A stretch of 64,000 nucleotides of DNA from Anaerolineae bacterium (GTDB taxonomy: Bacteria > Chloroflexota > Anaerolineae > Aggregatilineales > UBA2796). The notes beneath the pieces were generated by a model. It saw only the letters and a list, made by a program, of their open reading frames with translations, did no database searches and had not been told where the DNA came from. The stretch spans positions 1 to 64,000 of the forward strand of contig JAHBVK010000003.1 in assembly GCA_019637555.1 (NCBI GenBank). Reading direction: 5' to 3'. Of the stretch, positions 15,064 to 22,722 are shown piece by piece. The first letter of the stretch is position 1. Every line of letters starts with the position of its first letter. The translations under genes and the position numbers were made by a program.

Positions 15064-17652
15064 ATGCCCCTCCGCATCTTTATCGACTTCGACTACGACG
15101 GCACACTCGCGCCGAACTTCACGGGTCCCAACGCCGACATCAGCCAGTGGGTGCAGGAGGCGAGCATTCAGCTTGGTGCGGAATCCGGTGATCTGGCGGC
15201 GCGTGTCGGCGTTTGCGAGATCACCGTCAACAACGCGGATCGCCGCTTCTCGCCCGCGATCACCGACTACTACCCCGGCAAACTGCGCCCCGGCAAGCCG
15301 ATCAAAGTCGAATGGATCGAGGGCATGAGCGCCTATCCGCTGTTTCGCGGCTTCCTGCAAGCGATCACGCCGCTGCCAGATCGTTACGGCGAACGGCGCT
15401 CGGTGCTGCGCTGCATCGACTGGATCGGCGTGTTAGCAGCCGCACAGCTTGAATTGCCCCTGCGCGAAGCGGTACGCAGCGATCAACTGCTGCGCGATGT
15501 GGTCAACTACGCGCTGAACGCGCCCGCCGCCAGTGGTCGCTTCGACTTCAACGGCAATCCGGGCAACAACGACACGGTGACGATCAATGGCACGACCTAC
15601 ACCTTCAAAACCGCGATCTCACTGCCTAACGATGTACTGATCGGCGCGGATCGCTATCTCACGGCGGATCATCTGCTGGCGGCGATCAACGGTTGGGACG
15701 GTGCAGGTACGACCTATCACCTCTCAACCACGCGCCCCGCCTTCATCCGCGCCGCCTACACCGACAGCACCTTCCGTGCGGTGATCGATGACGATCCGGT
15801 GCGCTACTATCGCATGGGCGAATCCGGCGGCAGCACGGCAACCGATCTCGGCAGCAACGCGGCACATGGCACCTACTCGGGCGTTACGCTCGGCGTCTCC
15901 GGTGCGCTGACCAACGATCCCGATTCGGCGGTCAGCTTAGATGGCGTGGATGATTACGTGACGCTGCCCACGCTCGATCTCAAACATCGCAGCTTCAGCA
16001 TCGAAGCATGGATCAAACCGAGTAGTTCGCCGCCCGCACAGCAAGCGATCTTCGGCTGCTTCTCGGCGCTAACCACGCGGCAGGAGCTTGATCTGTTCGT
16101 TTATAGCGACGGCAGTGTGCAGCTTTCCTTCTATGGTGGCGAGGTCGTCACGGCAGCAGCGGGAACGGTGCTATTTGGCGCGGGCTGGTATCATCTCGTC
16201 GCCACGCACGACGCCTCTACTGGCGAAACCAATCTCTACGTTAACGGTGCGCTTTCTGCCAGCGACATGCTAGGCGACTTCGAGGGCGATAACCCGACGC
16301 TCAGTATCGGCGTCACGCTGCCCGTGTTCGGTCCCTTCAAAGGCGCAATCGATGATCTGGCACTCTATCTACGCGCCTTAGACGCTACCGAGATTGCCGC
16401 GCACTTCGCTAGCTTCAGTGCGCCTTTCGGCTTGACCCTCACCTCCACGCTTAAGGGCAGTATCGGCAACAGTTTTACTTTCAGCGATAGCAGTACAGCG
16501 ATCAGCAGCAGCGGCGTGAACCTCAGCGGTGGCGTTGATCTACCTGTCTCACAATCCAGTTATCAGACAGGTACGCAGACTTTCGACTTCGCAGGCGACG
16601 AATGGACGGCGCAGCGCACCACTGCGCTCGATGCCGCCCGCGAGATCGCCTACAGTGAGTTCGGGCGGTTGTACGTCAATCGCGGCGGTACGCTCACCTT
16701 CGAGTCGGGCGAGGCGAAGTTCAAAGATGGCATTTTGACTCCGGCGCTCACCGTCGGCGCGGCGAACGAGATCGTGGAACTGGTCGGCGCAGAGTCCGAC
16801 TCCGACATCCATAACAGCGTGCGAGTCGAGTTCACGCCGCGCAGCACCAGCAGCACGGGCGTCGTAGCGCGGATCAACGCCTCGGTCAAAGTGCCCGGCA
16901 AGTGGGGCGCGCTGAACAGCGATCCCAACCTCAACATCATCGTGCGTCCCGATGGTGGACAAACGGTGGTCAGCTTGCCGTTCACCGATCCTGATACCGG
17001 ACAACCCATCGGCGCAAAAGACCTGATTCTGCCGCCCGAACCTGTCACCGACTGGACAGCGAACGAGCGCAATGATGGCTTAGGCGTGGAATACACCACC
17101 TACACCCCGCCGCAGTTGTTCTTCACCGTCGCGCAGAAGGCAAGCGGAGTCGATGTCTACATCCGCAACATCGCGCTCGGACCGCTGTACATCCGTAAGT
17201 TGCAGATTCGCGGTACGCGCATCACTCGCTATGACCGTCAGGCTGCCGTGCGCGAAGATGTCGCCAGCATCACCCGCTACGGACGGCGCATCCGCACGGT
17301 GACACTGCCGCTGCTCTCCGATGCCAACACCGCCGCCGCGCTTGCCGAATACCTGATTGGACGCTACGCCGGATCAACGTACCGCGTTCGCAGCGCCACG
17401 ATCCGCAATCTGCACACACTAGCTGGCGTCAATGTGTTCAGCATCGAGATCGGTAGCGCCGTCGCTCTATCCGAATATCAAACCACTTTCAGCAATCCCG
17501 TACCCAAGCTGCGCGTCAGCGGCATCGACTATCACTTCAAGGTCGGCGGTGAGTTCAGCGTCAGGTGGCATCTGGAAGCCATCGACGACATCAACTACGG
17601 CGTCTACGATGCCAGCGCCAGCCAATACGATCTCAGCCAGTACGGCGTTTAA
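15064..17652 (+). CDS. Large phage tail protein with an inserted LamG (lectin-like) domain
   Basis: An 862-residue protein, the largest of the cassette. Residues 1-130 read like a tail-tip/distal-tail N-terminus (VGVCEITVNNADRRFSPAIT; YYPGKLRPGKPIKVEWIEG; LFRGFLQAITPL). Around 165-225 comes the phage module NDTVTINGTTYTFKTAIS.. ADHLLAAINGWDGAGTTY. At about 232-450 a complete LamG/concanavalin-like domain interrupts that module (RYYRMGESGGSTATDLGS; DGVDDYVTLP; FSIEAWIKP; WYHLVATHDASTGETNLYVN; GAIDDLALYLRALDATEIAA), after which the module resumes with LTLTSTLKGSIGNSFTFSDS. The C-terminal 380 residues look like a baseplate/hub-type beta region (VFSIEIGSAVALSEY). GGGAG lies 12 bases before the ATG. 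A cell-surface-glycan-binding tip is the natural reading; no catalytic motif is seen. Confidence 0.7.
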   Translation: MPLRIFIDFDYDGTLAPNFTGPNADISQWVQEASIQLGAESGDLAARVGVCEITVNNADRRFSPAITDYYPGKLRPGKPIKVEWIEGMSAYPLFRGFLQAITPLPDRYGERRSVLRCIDWIGVLAAAQLELPLREAVRSDQLLRDVVNYALNAPAASGRFDFNGNPGNNDTVTINGTTYTFKTAISLPNDVLIGADRYLTADHLLAAINGWDGAGTTYHLSTTRPAFIRAAYTDSTFRAVIDDDPVRYYRMGESGGSTATDLGSNAAHGTYSGVTLGVSGALTNDPDSAVSLDGVDDYVTLPTLDLKHRSFSIEAWIKPSSSPPAQQAIFGCFSALTTRQELDLFVYSDGSVQLSFYGGEVVTAAAGTVLFGAGWYHLVATHDASTGETNLYVNGALSASDMLGDFEGDNPTLSIGVTLPVFGPFKGAIDDLALYLRALDATEIAAHFASFSAPFGLTLTSTLKGSIGNSFTFSDSSTAISSSGVNLSGGVDLPVSQSSYQTGTQTFDFAGDEWTAQRTTALDAAREIAYSEFGRLYVNRGGTLTFESGEAKFKDGILTPALTVGAANEIVELVGAESDSDIHNSVRVEFTPRSTSSTGVVARINASVKVPGKWGALNSDPNLNIIVRPDGGQTVVSLPFTDPDTGQPIGAKDLILPPEPVTDWTANERNDGLGVEYTTYTPPQLFFTVAQKASGVDVYIRNIALGPLYIRKLQIRGTRITRYDRQAAVREDVASITRYGRRIRTVTLPLLSDANTAAALAEYLIGRYAGSTYRVRSATIRNLHTLAGVNVFSIEIGSAVALSEYQTTFSNPVPKLRVSGIDYHFKVGGEFSVRWHLEAIDDINYGVYDASASQYDLSQYGV

Positions 17653-17656
17653 TTAA

Positions 17657-17755
17657 CCCTCACCCTAAATCCCTCTCCCGCAGGCGGGAGAAGGACTTCA
17701 ATACTCCCCCTCTAGCCCGCGCAGCGTGGGAGAGGAGGTTGGGGAGTGAGGGGCG
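17657..17755. repeat. Family B repeat pair, inverted
   Basis: ccctcaccctaaatccctct..cgcaggcgggagaagg, then ctccccctctagcccgcgca..agaggaggttggggagtgag, between the large tail gene and the fibre-like gene. Confidence 0.8.
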
Positions 17756-17769
17756 AAAAAGGAGTCACT

Positions 17770-18270
17770 ATGCCTTGGACAACCCCTAACACTGCCATCG
17801 CCTCGACGGTGATCAGTTCGTCAGCACACAACACCTATATCCGCGACAACCTCAACTACCTGCACAGCGGTCGCCCCATCGCTAAGGTGCAGTACGAAGG
17901 CAGCGTGGATCGCACCAACAGCACCAATTCGTGGGCGGATGTGGATGCCACCAATCTCAGCGTGACGCTGACCATCAGTTCGGGACGGGCGCGGGTGTTC
18001 GCCAGTTTCCGCCTCGCCGCCGATAACACCACCAACTCCAGCGCCGAAGCCGACTTGATCGTGGACGGCACGACCCGCGCTGGCGCTACGCACGGACTCG
18101 TCCGTGTCTCGCAGAACCGCGATCACCAGTGCGCCATCGAAGCGATCTTCAGTGGACTTTCCGTCGGTAGTCATACCTTTCGCCTACAAATCCGCAACGT
18201 CACTAACGGCGCGGTCGCCACCGTGATCAACAACGGCTATCCCATCACCATCATCGTTGAGGAATGCTAG
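17770..18270 (+). CDS. Phage tail-fibre-like protein
   Basis: A 166-residue protein with AAGGAG 6 bases before ATG 17770. Its start, MPWTTPNTAIASTVISSSAH followed by NTYIRDNLNYLHSG, is the pattern of a family of phage tail or fibre proteins (TP..W/A..tVissa.lN..iRDNL..L). The remainder is a beta-sandwich (ARVFASFRLAADNTTNSSAE; FSGLSVGSHTFRLQIRN). It follows the large tail protein directly, as a host-recognition or decoration protein would. Function inferred. Confidence 0.6.
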   Translation: MPWTTPNTAIASTVISSSAHNTYIRDNLNYLHSGRPIAKVQYEGSVDRTNSTNSWADVDATNLSVTLTISSGRARVFASFRLAADNTTNSSAEADLIVDGTTRAGATHGLVRVSQNRDHQCAIEAIFSGLSVGSHTFRLQIRNVTNGAVATVINNGYPITIIVEEC

Positions 18271-18289
18271 AGGGAAGACAAGTACCGAA

Positions 18290-18392
18290 GTGCCACAAGT
18301 GCCATAGTACGCTGATCGCACGGCGCTAAAGGTACTCTGGCACTTCGGGCACCTTCTTCTCTCAGCACTCAGCACCTAGCATTCAGCACTTC
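18290..18392. repeat. Family C repeat (agtgcca / cactcagcact modules)
   Basis: Imperfect inverted repeat built from aagtgccacaagtgcc.. and ..ggcacttcgggcacctt, followed by ctctcagcactcagcaccta. Related copies lie at 18811-18873, 37394-37440 and 59754-59833. Confidence 0.7.
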
Positions 18393-18405
18393 CAAAGGAG
18401 GTCCC

Positions 18406-18708
18406 ATGACCAACATCCGCAACCTGTTCCGTTCGCGCAAATTCGTCCTCGCACTGGTCTACCTGATCGTCCAGATCGTGATCAGCGCCCTGCCGCAGCT
18501 TGCGCCCCAAATCGCTAACCTCTCCGCCCTCAGCGCCGTGATCGTCGGCGTGTCGATCTTCGGCATCACAGTCGAGGATGCCGTGCGTTCGTGGGCAGAG
18601 AATCGCCCCGTCGATTCGCCAGCCGCCTTACGCACGCTGCTGGAGGAAATCGTCAAGGAGATGTTTGACGACTCGATCAGCCAGCACCAGGAGTCGCAAG
18701 CACAATAA
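18406..18708 (+). CDS. Small membrane protein, holin-like by context
   Basis: A 100-residue protein with an excellent ribosome site (AAAGGAGGT) just before ATG 18406. Two hydrophobic segments are seen: FVLALVYLIVQIVISALPQL and ANLSALSAVIVGVSIFGITV, with a charged helical tail (LRTLLEEIVKEMFDD). Size, two membrane helices and the position at the end of a phage-type cassette suggest a holin or membrane anchor, but there is no adjacent endolysin and no family-specific motif is recognised. Confidence 0.45.
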   Translation: MTNIRNLFRSRKFVLALVYLIVQIVISALPQLAPQIANLSALSAVIVGVSIFGITVEDAVRSWAENRPVDSPAALRTLLEEIVKEMFDDSISQHQESQAQ

Positions 18709-18721
18709 CCGCCTGAATCAA

Positions 18722-18750
18722 CAGAGCAGCGAGGATCACTCGCTGCTCTG
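18722..18750 (+). terminator. Hairpin closing the phage-like cassette
   Basis: A perfect 12-bp stem (cagagcagcgag / ctcgctgctctg) with a 5-base loop, 13 bases after the stop of the holin-like gene. The following sequence lacks a clean T-run (one tttt about 15 bases later). Confidence 0.6.
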
Positions 18751-18810
18751 CCACTATCGCTACACTTTTGTCTTAGCGCCGTGTATCGTTGCCAATAATC
18801 TTCGTCGCTT

Positions 18811-18873
18811 AAGGCACGCTGGCACTTTCGGTGCTTTCTTCACTCAGCACTCAGCGCCTAGCACTTAGCACTT
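18811..18873. repeat. Family C repeat
   Basis: aaggcacgctggcactttcg.. followed by cactcagcactcagcgccta and gcacttagcactt. It separates the phage-like cassette from the convergent BTAD regulator gene. Confidence 0.7.
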
Positions 18874-18880
18874 GCTTCGC

Positions 18881-20188
18881 CTACCCGTGCGCGCGGCGAC
18901 CTCTACCTCTCGGTTTCGTTTCTTCTTCCGGCTGCGGACGGTAGCCTAATGTCTCCGCCAACTCCACCGTGCGCTTATCGGGACTGACGTTGAACTCCCG
19001 TTTCAGGTCAATTGCCAGCCGCTGGAAGACGGCAATAGCGCGTTCCGGCTGCCCCATCTTGTCGTACAGTGCCATAATCGAGCGGGCGACATCCTCGCGG
19101 TGCGGCATGGCGATCACAGCGCGATGATACAGACCTAGCGCACGTTCTGACTCACCCTGAATTTCATAAAGCCGTGCCAATGCCGTTAGCGCCTCAATAT
19201 AGGTGTTACGCAGATCGTCACGGCGGCGCTGTACCCACGCTGCATCCAGTGTATTCAAGAAGGCACCACGCCACAGATGCACGGCGTTTTCCAGCAGCTT
19301 AATCGCCTGAGCATCCTCAGCGACAGCGCTGTTTTGCACATCTTCCACAAAACGCACCACATCGTACTGCAATTCAATTTCGGGCGAAACGCGGTAAAAC
19401 CCCGACCAATAGACGGTCAGATCAAAGCCCAGAATTTCGCTGATTTTACGCTTGGTGACGTGAAAAACGTTGGTCGCTTCACGCACGCTGAGGTCGGGCC
19501 AGAATACCTGAAATATCTCATCGCGCGTGGTCATGCCGCGATCCACGAGGTAAAAGAATAATGCGCGCGGCAGTACCCCATCCCAGTGTTCGATCACGCG
19601 CCCGTTGACCGCAGCAAGTCCGGTTCCCTGCGCGTACACTTCCAGCAGCGTCTGCGCCGATTCGCGGTGGACGTAATCCAGCAGCATTCTGTTGTCATCA
19701 ACGGGGAATAAGTCGGTCTGATGGCGCAGCGAAGTCACCTCGCGCACCTTCTCGACCAAACGCACGGGCAGTCGCCGCGTACCGATCACGATCTGGCAGC
19801 CTGCCATCATGCCCTGTGCCAATTCCACGATGAAATCATCCAGCGTTTCGTCATCAGTCAGATCGTAGCTGTCGATCACGAGCGTGTGCACGCCCAGCGG
19901 CTTGGTCATCTTGATCAGAGTCTGTGCGGCTTTGGCAGCACTGCCTCTGGAGTTTTCCAGCGGTGGCAGCGCGACCCGCAAACTCTGCTTGACCAGTGTT
20001 TGCAGCTCTTCCCAGAATTGGCTGAAGCTCGTTTTGTCCCGCTCTATGGTCAGACAGAAGCTAGGCGTGGAGCGTCCCAGAATGTCTTTTAAGACCAATT
20101 GCTGGCGCTCAAAATGAGGATGCAGAATGACGATACGAGACTCGTGGGGAAAGTCTTGCGCGTACCATAGCCGTGTTTCTGCTGGCAT
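18881..20188 (-). CDS. BTAD-type transcriptional regulator with degenerate STAND-like N-terminus
   Basis: A 435-residue regulator. Residues 1-180 resemble the NTPase region of MalT-like STAND proteins in order (LTIERDKTSFSQFWEELQTL; HTLVIDSYDLTDDETLDDFI; CQIVIGTRRLPVRLVEKVRE), but there is no Walker A P-loop. A winged-helix region follows (GRVIEHWDGVLPRALFFYLV; TTRDEIFQVFWPDLSVREAT; VFHVTKRKISEILGFD), as in OmpR/SARP DNA-binding domains, and then a BTAD-type helical repeat region (LLENAVHLWRGAFLNTLDAA; EALTALARLYEIQGESERAL) to the end. The tail is very basic (KPRGRGRRAHG). It faces the phage-like cassette and could control it, but that is only a positional guess. An extended -10 promoter candidate lies upstream at 20334-20342. 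Confidence 0.8.
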   Translation of the reverse strand: MPAETRLWYAQDFPHESRIVILHPHFERQQLVLKDILGRSTPSFCLTIERDKTSFSQFWEELQTLVKQSLRVALPPLENSRGSAAKAAQTLIKMTKPLGVHTLVIDSYDLTDDETLDDFIVELAQGMMAGCQIVIGTRRLPVRLVEKVREVTSLRHQTDLFPVDDNRMLLDYVHRESAQTLLEVYAQGTGLAAVNGRVIEHWDGVLPRALFFYLVDRGMTTRDEIFQVFWPDLSVREATNVFHVTKRKISEILGFDLTVYWSGFYRVSPEIELQYDVVRFVEDVQNSAVAEDAQAIKLLENAVHLWRGAFLNTLDAAWVQRRRDDLRNTYIEALTALARLYEIQGESERALGLYHRAVIAMPHREDVARSIMALYDKMGQPERAIAVFQRLAIDLKREFNVSPDKRTVELAETLGYRPQPEEETKPRGRGRRAHG

Positions 20189-20498
20189 GGAGAAAAATCC
20201 TCAATGATGACTAATAGAACTGCTTAAATAGGATAGCTCTGGTAACGATGAAGATCAGTCAATTAATCAATACGCATAAAGCAAGACGCTGACAACAGAA
20301 ATACCACTCCTCCCAAAGAGTAGTAAGTTTCCAATTATATCACGTTTTTTTTGGCTACTACTTAGGCAAGAGGAATCTGCTTCTTAGCTCATTAAGAGAT
20401 AAGCATAGTCGCAATAGGCTCCGAATTTAACGCCTTCTAGCGCCCTTCACCAGCTCGCAAAATCACCGATCACCTGACGCGATCCCATGATCCGGCGG
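20189..20498. other. AT-rich intergenic region
   Basis: 310 bases with no coding signal, visibly more AT-rich than its surroundings. It holds the promoter candidate for the BTAD regulator and a poly-T tract (20345-20352). Confidence 0.7.
20334..20342 (-). promoter_or_regulatory. Extended -10 promoter candidate for the BTAD regulator
   Basis: On the minus strand this reads TGATATAAT, a full match to the extended -10 consensus TGnTATAAT. No good -35 is present at the usual distance, which is tolerated by extended -10 promoters. The implied leader to the start at 20188 is long (over 130 bases). Confidence 0.4.
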
Positions 20499-20792
20499 CT
20501 ACAAGCGATTCTTGCGCCGACGCACCGGAAATGCCTGATCCGACTGCTTGCGTACCCACGCCAGATAACGGGCAATGTCGGGATCGCTGCGTAATGCTTC
20601 AATTGAATTCAGACGATCCGCCAGCGTGCGGTTGCTGAAGAACTTATGCAGCGTCGCGTGGCAGGTCAGGCACAGCCACACCGTCTCCTCGCCGCCCTCG
20701 GAGCGCGGCACAATGTGATGCTTATTGGCGCGTCGGACTAATCGCTCGCACAGCGCACAGGTAACTTCGATGGGGTTGCTCGTTCGCGGCAT
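20499..20792 (-). CDS. HNH endonuclease-like protein
   Basis: A 97-residue protein with a clear HNH/beta-beta-alpha-metal core: VTCALC (first zinc-knuckle cysteines), NKHHIVPRSEGG (catalytic His-His), WLCLTCHATLH (second cysteine pair and metal-binding His) and KFFSN. Such small proteins nick or cleave DNA and occur in phages, mobile elements and as free-standing genes. It is close to the phage-like cassette (1.8 kb away) but on the opposite strand with its own start. Substrate unknown. Confidence 0.8.
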   Translation of the reverse strand: MPRTSNPIEVTCALCERLVRRANKHHIVPRSEGGEETVWLCLTCHATLHKFFSNRTLADRLNSIEALRSDPDIARYLAWVRKQSDQAFPVRRRKNRL

Positions 20793-20936
20793 GATGGATA
20801 GGGCTTCACGATAAACCAGCAGAAACGCACAGCATTATATAGCTACCAGCATTTGTTTTGTACGGTTGTCACTCAACGCCAACTGCCACCTCTATGTATG
20901 ATAGGGTGGCATGGCAGTTTGTAGGAGTTGATCGGT

Positions 20937-21569
20937 ATGCCCCTCTCAAAGCGCAAGCGATCTCTGATCATGTTAACGATTTTCGTGTTCGGCTGTGCGA
21001 TCTGGAGCGTCGTTGGCGTCACCATTCGCCTGAATCCGCAGCCACCTGTCGCTGAGTTGCGAACCGCCCGCGATCATTGGCAGCGGGTAGCGCCAGCCCA
21101 CTATCGCTTGACCATCGCCTTTTCCGGTCCCTTCAATCCACTGGGCGGCGTCCGCTACACCATCGAAGATAACCGCGTGACCCACATGGAATGGGCGAAC
21201 CTGTTTGCTATCCAGCCGGGCATCCCCGCAGCGCAAGTGGAAAATACCGAGTGGTACTACAGTCCCTATGGTTATTCGATTGCGTTTCTACCAAGCATTG
21301 ATCAGTACACGATGGACAACCTGTTCGCCTTCGCGGAAGAAAAGATCAGTCAGGAGCCAACGCCACCAGTAGTTGCGTGGTGCGGCTCTAGCGATGGCAA
21401 TGTCGGACGCATACGTTACGAAGCGACCTACGATGAGGAAAAAGGTTATATCACGTCGCTGCAACGTGGTAATTGTGTTGCCTACGAATTTGGCTTGGGC
21501 TTGCTCTGCCCCGTAACCTCAGATTGCAGTTTCAGGTTGCGGGTCGTCAGTCTTGAACCACTGCCCTGA
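20937..21569 (+). CDS. Membrane-anchored DUF6174-like protein
   Basis: A 210-residue protein. The start at ATG 20937 is set by AGGAG 9 bases upstream (TTG 20928 is also in frame). One N-terminal membrane segment (RSLIMLTIFVFGCAIWSVVG) anchors or exports it. The rest fits DUF6174: a W-x-x-x-P-x-x-Y-R-L-T-I stretch (HWQRVAPAHYRLTIAFSG), a RYTIEDNRVTHM strand pair, a DNLFAFAEEKI helix, and RIRYEATYDEEKGYITSLQR, the typical YD..yGyi motif. Function of the family is unknown. It stands alone before the four-paralog array. Confidence 0.65.
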   Translation: MPLSKRKRSLIMLTIFVFGCAIWSVVGVTIRLNPQPPVAELRTARDHWQRVAPAHYRLTIAFSGPFNPLGGVRYTIEDNRVTHMEWANLFAIQPGIPAAQVENTEWYYSPYGYSIAFLPSIDQYTMDNLFAFAEEKISQEPTPPVVAWCGSSDGNVGRIRYEATYDEEKGYITSLQRGNCVAYEFGLGLLCPVTSDCSFRLRVVSLEPLP

Positions 21570-21673
21570 CGACGCGATTGAATCGGAATCTATACGCTCG
21601 TCATTCACTTCGTAGCGGTTAAAAAGTGTATGCTATGATTACGATGAGTGGGGAGGAGTTAAGAAGTCAGGCT

Positions 21674-22720
21674 ATGTTTAAGACTCCACACACGGCGATC
21701 CGCGAGCCTAATCCGGTGTTCGACTTTGAACTGCGGCGGATCAAACGGTTGGCAGCACCGCTGCGATTGTGGCGTTACAGCGCGGCGGTGCAACTGCTGC
21801 CAAGCGCTTTCCTGATCGTTATCTACCTGATCTCGTTGAATAACGCGCTGCGGCAGTGGGGCAAGTACGGGAACAATGGCTATTACTACTATTCTCCATA
21901 TTACGACAGCGCGGCACTTTTCGTCCTGATCTTGCTCGGCTTCGCCGTTCTGCTGGCGATAGGCGCTGGTTGGTACTATCTGGGCGTCAGCGTGGGCAGC
22001 ATCAACCGCCAGATGAGCAGCGGACACTGGGAGCAACTGCGCGTTACCCCGCTGGCGCATGAGACGATCTACGAAGCGAATCAGGCGCTTGCCGAGGTGC
22101 GGGCATGGCGCGTGATGAATGTTGAAGTGGGCGTGCGCGTACTGTTAGTCACGTTGCTGGGGCTGATAGGGACTCTGCCCATAGATTCACTGAGTCGAGG
22201 GCGCGGCGTTTTCAGTGAATCCGCATTGCTCGGTTCGCTACTTCGTAGTTTTCTGGAGAAACCGATCACTACGATACTCGATACGGCACTGGTGCTGGCG
22301 GTCGTGGTCGCCTACGTCTGCGAACCACGCTGGCGTATGCGCACGCTGGTGGCGATGGGTCTGGCGCTGTCTAGCCGCATCCGCAGCCTAACGCTGGCAG
22401 GATTGGCGGCTTTCTTTGGTCTGTTTGCCTTCCACATGGCGCAAGGGTTCTGGTTGTGGTTCTCCGGTTACGTACTGGTGAAGTTCTCCGACTTTTTTAA
22501 CTTGGGTTACGTCAGCTACCGCAGTTACACCGAATCATGGTTGCTATACGATCTGCTGCTGGCGGCGATCAAGATCGGGGCAGTGACGGCGGTCATCGGT
22601 TCTATTTACCTCTTTTATGCGGCGGTGCGGGCAGCCTTCCGGGGTGATATGCTGCACAGTGCCTTCCGCAGTGATGTGGATATGGCAGTTCAGCCCATAT
22701 CTACATCAGGAGCGTCTTGA
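21674..22720 (+). CDS. ABC-2-permease-like membrane protein, tandem paralog 1 of 4
   Basis: A 348-residue protein with about six to seven membrane segments. The start at ATG 21674 (MFKTPH) is chosen by alignment with its three neighbours. Signature shared by all four: a cytoplasmic N-terminus with NPVFDFELRRIKRLAAP, a motif INRQMSSGHWEQLRVTPLAH at about 115-135, a RAWRVMNVE helix, and EPRWRMRTLVAMGLALSSRI at about 215. The second motif resembles the EReqGTlEqLllTPl coupling motif of ABC-2 permeases, so membership in that superfamily is plausible. No ATP-binding subunit is adjacent. The next gene starts 2 bases after its stop. Confidence 0.7.
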   Translation: MFKTPHTAIREPNPVFDFELRRIKRLAAPLRLWRYSAAVQLLPSAFLIVIYLISLNNALRQWGKYGNNGYYYYSPYYDSAALFVLILLGFAVLLAIGAGWYYLGVSVGSINRQMSSGHWEQLRVTPLAHETIYEANQALAEVRAWRVMNVEVGVRVLLVTLLGLIGTLPIDSLSRGRGVFSESALLGSLLRSFLEKPITTILDTALVLAVVVAYVCEPRWRMRTLVAMGLALSSRIRSLTLAGLAAFFGLFAFHMAQGFWLWFSGYVLVKFSDFFNLGYVSYRSYTESWLLYDLLLAAIKIGAVTAVIGSIYLFYAAVRAAFRGDMLHSAFRSDVDMAVQPISTSGAS

Positions 22721-22722
22721 CC

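Noticed and set aside
20499..20792. HNH gene as the phage packaging-module HNH next to a terminase
   Set aside because: It lies on the opposite strand, separated by the BTAD regulator, and no terminase is present.
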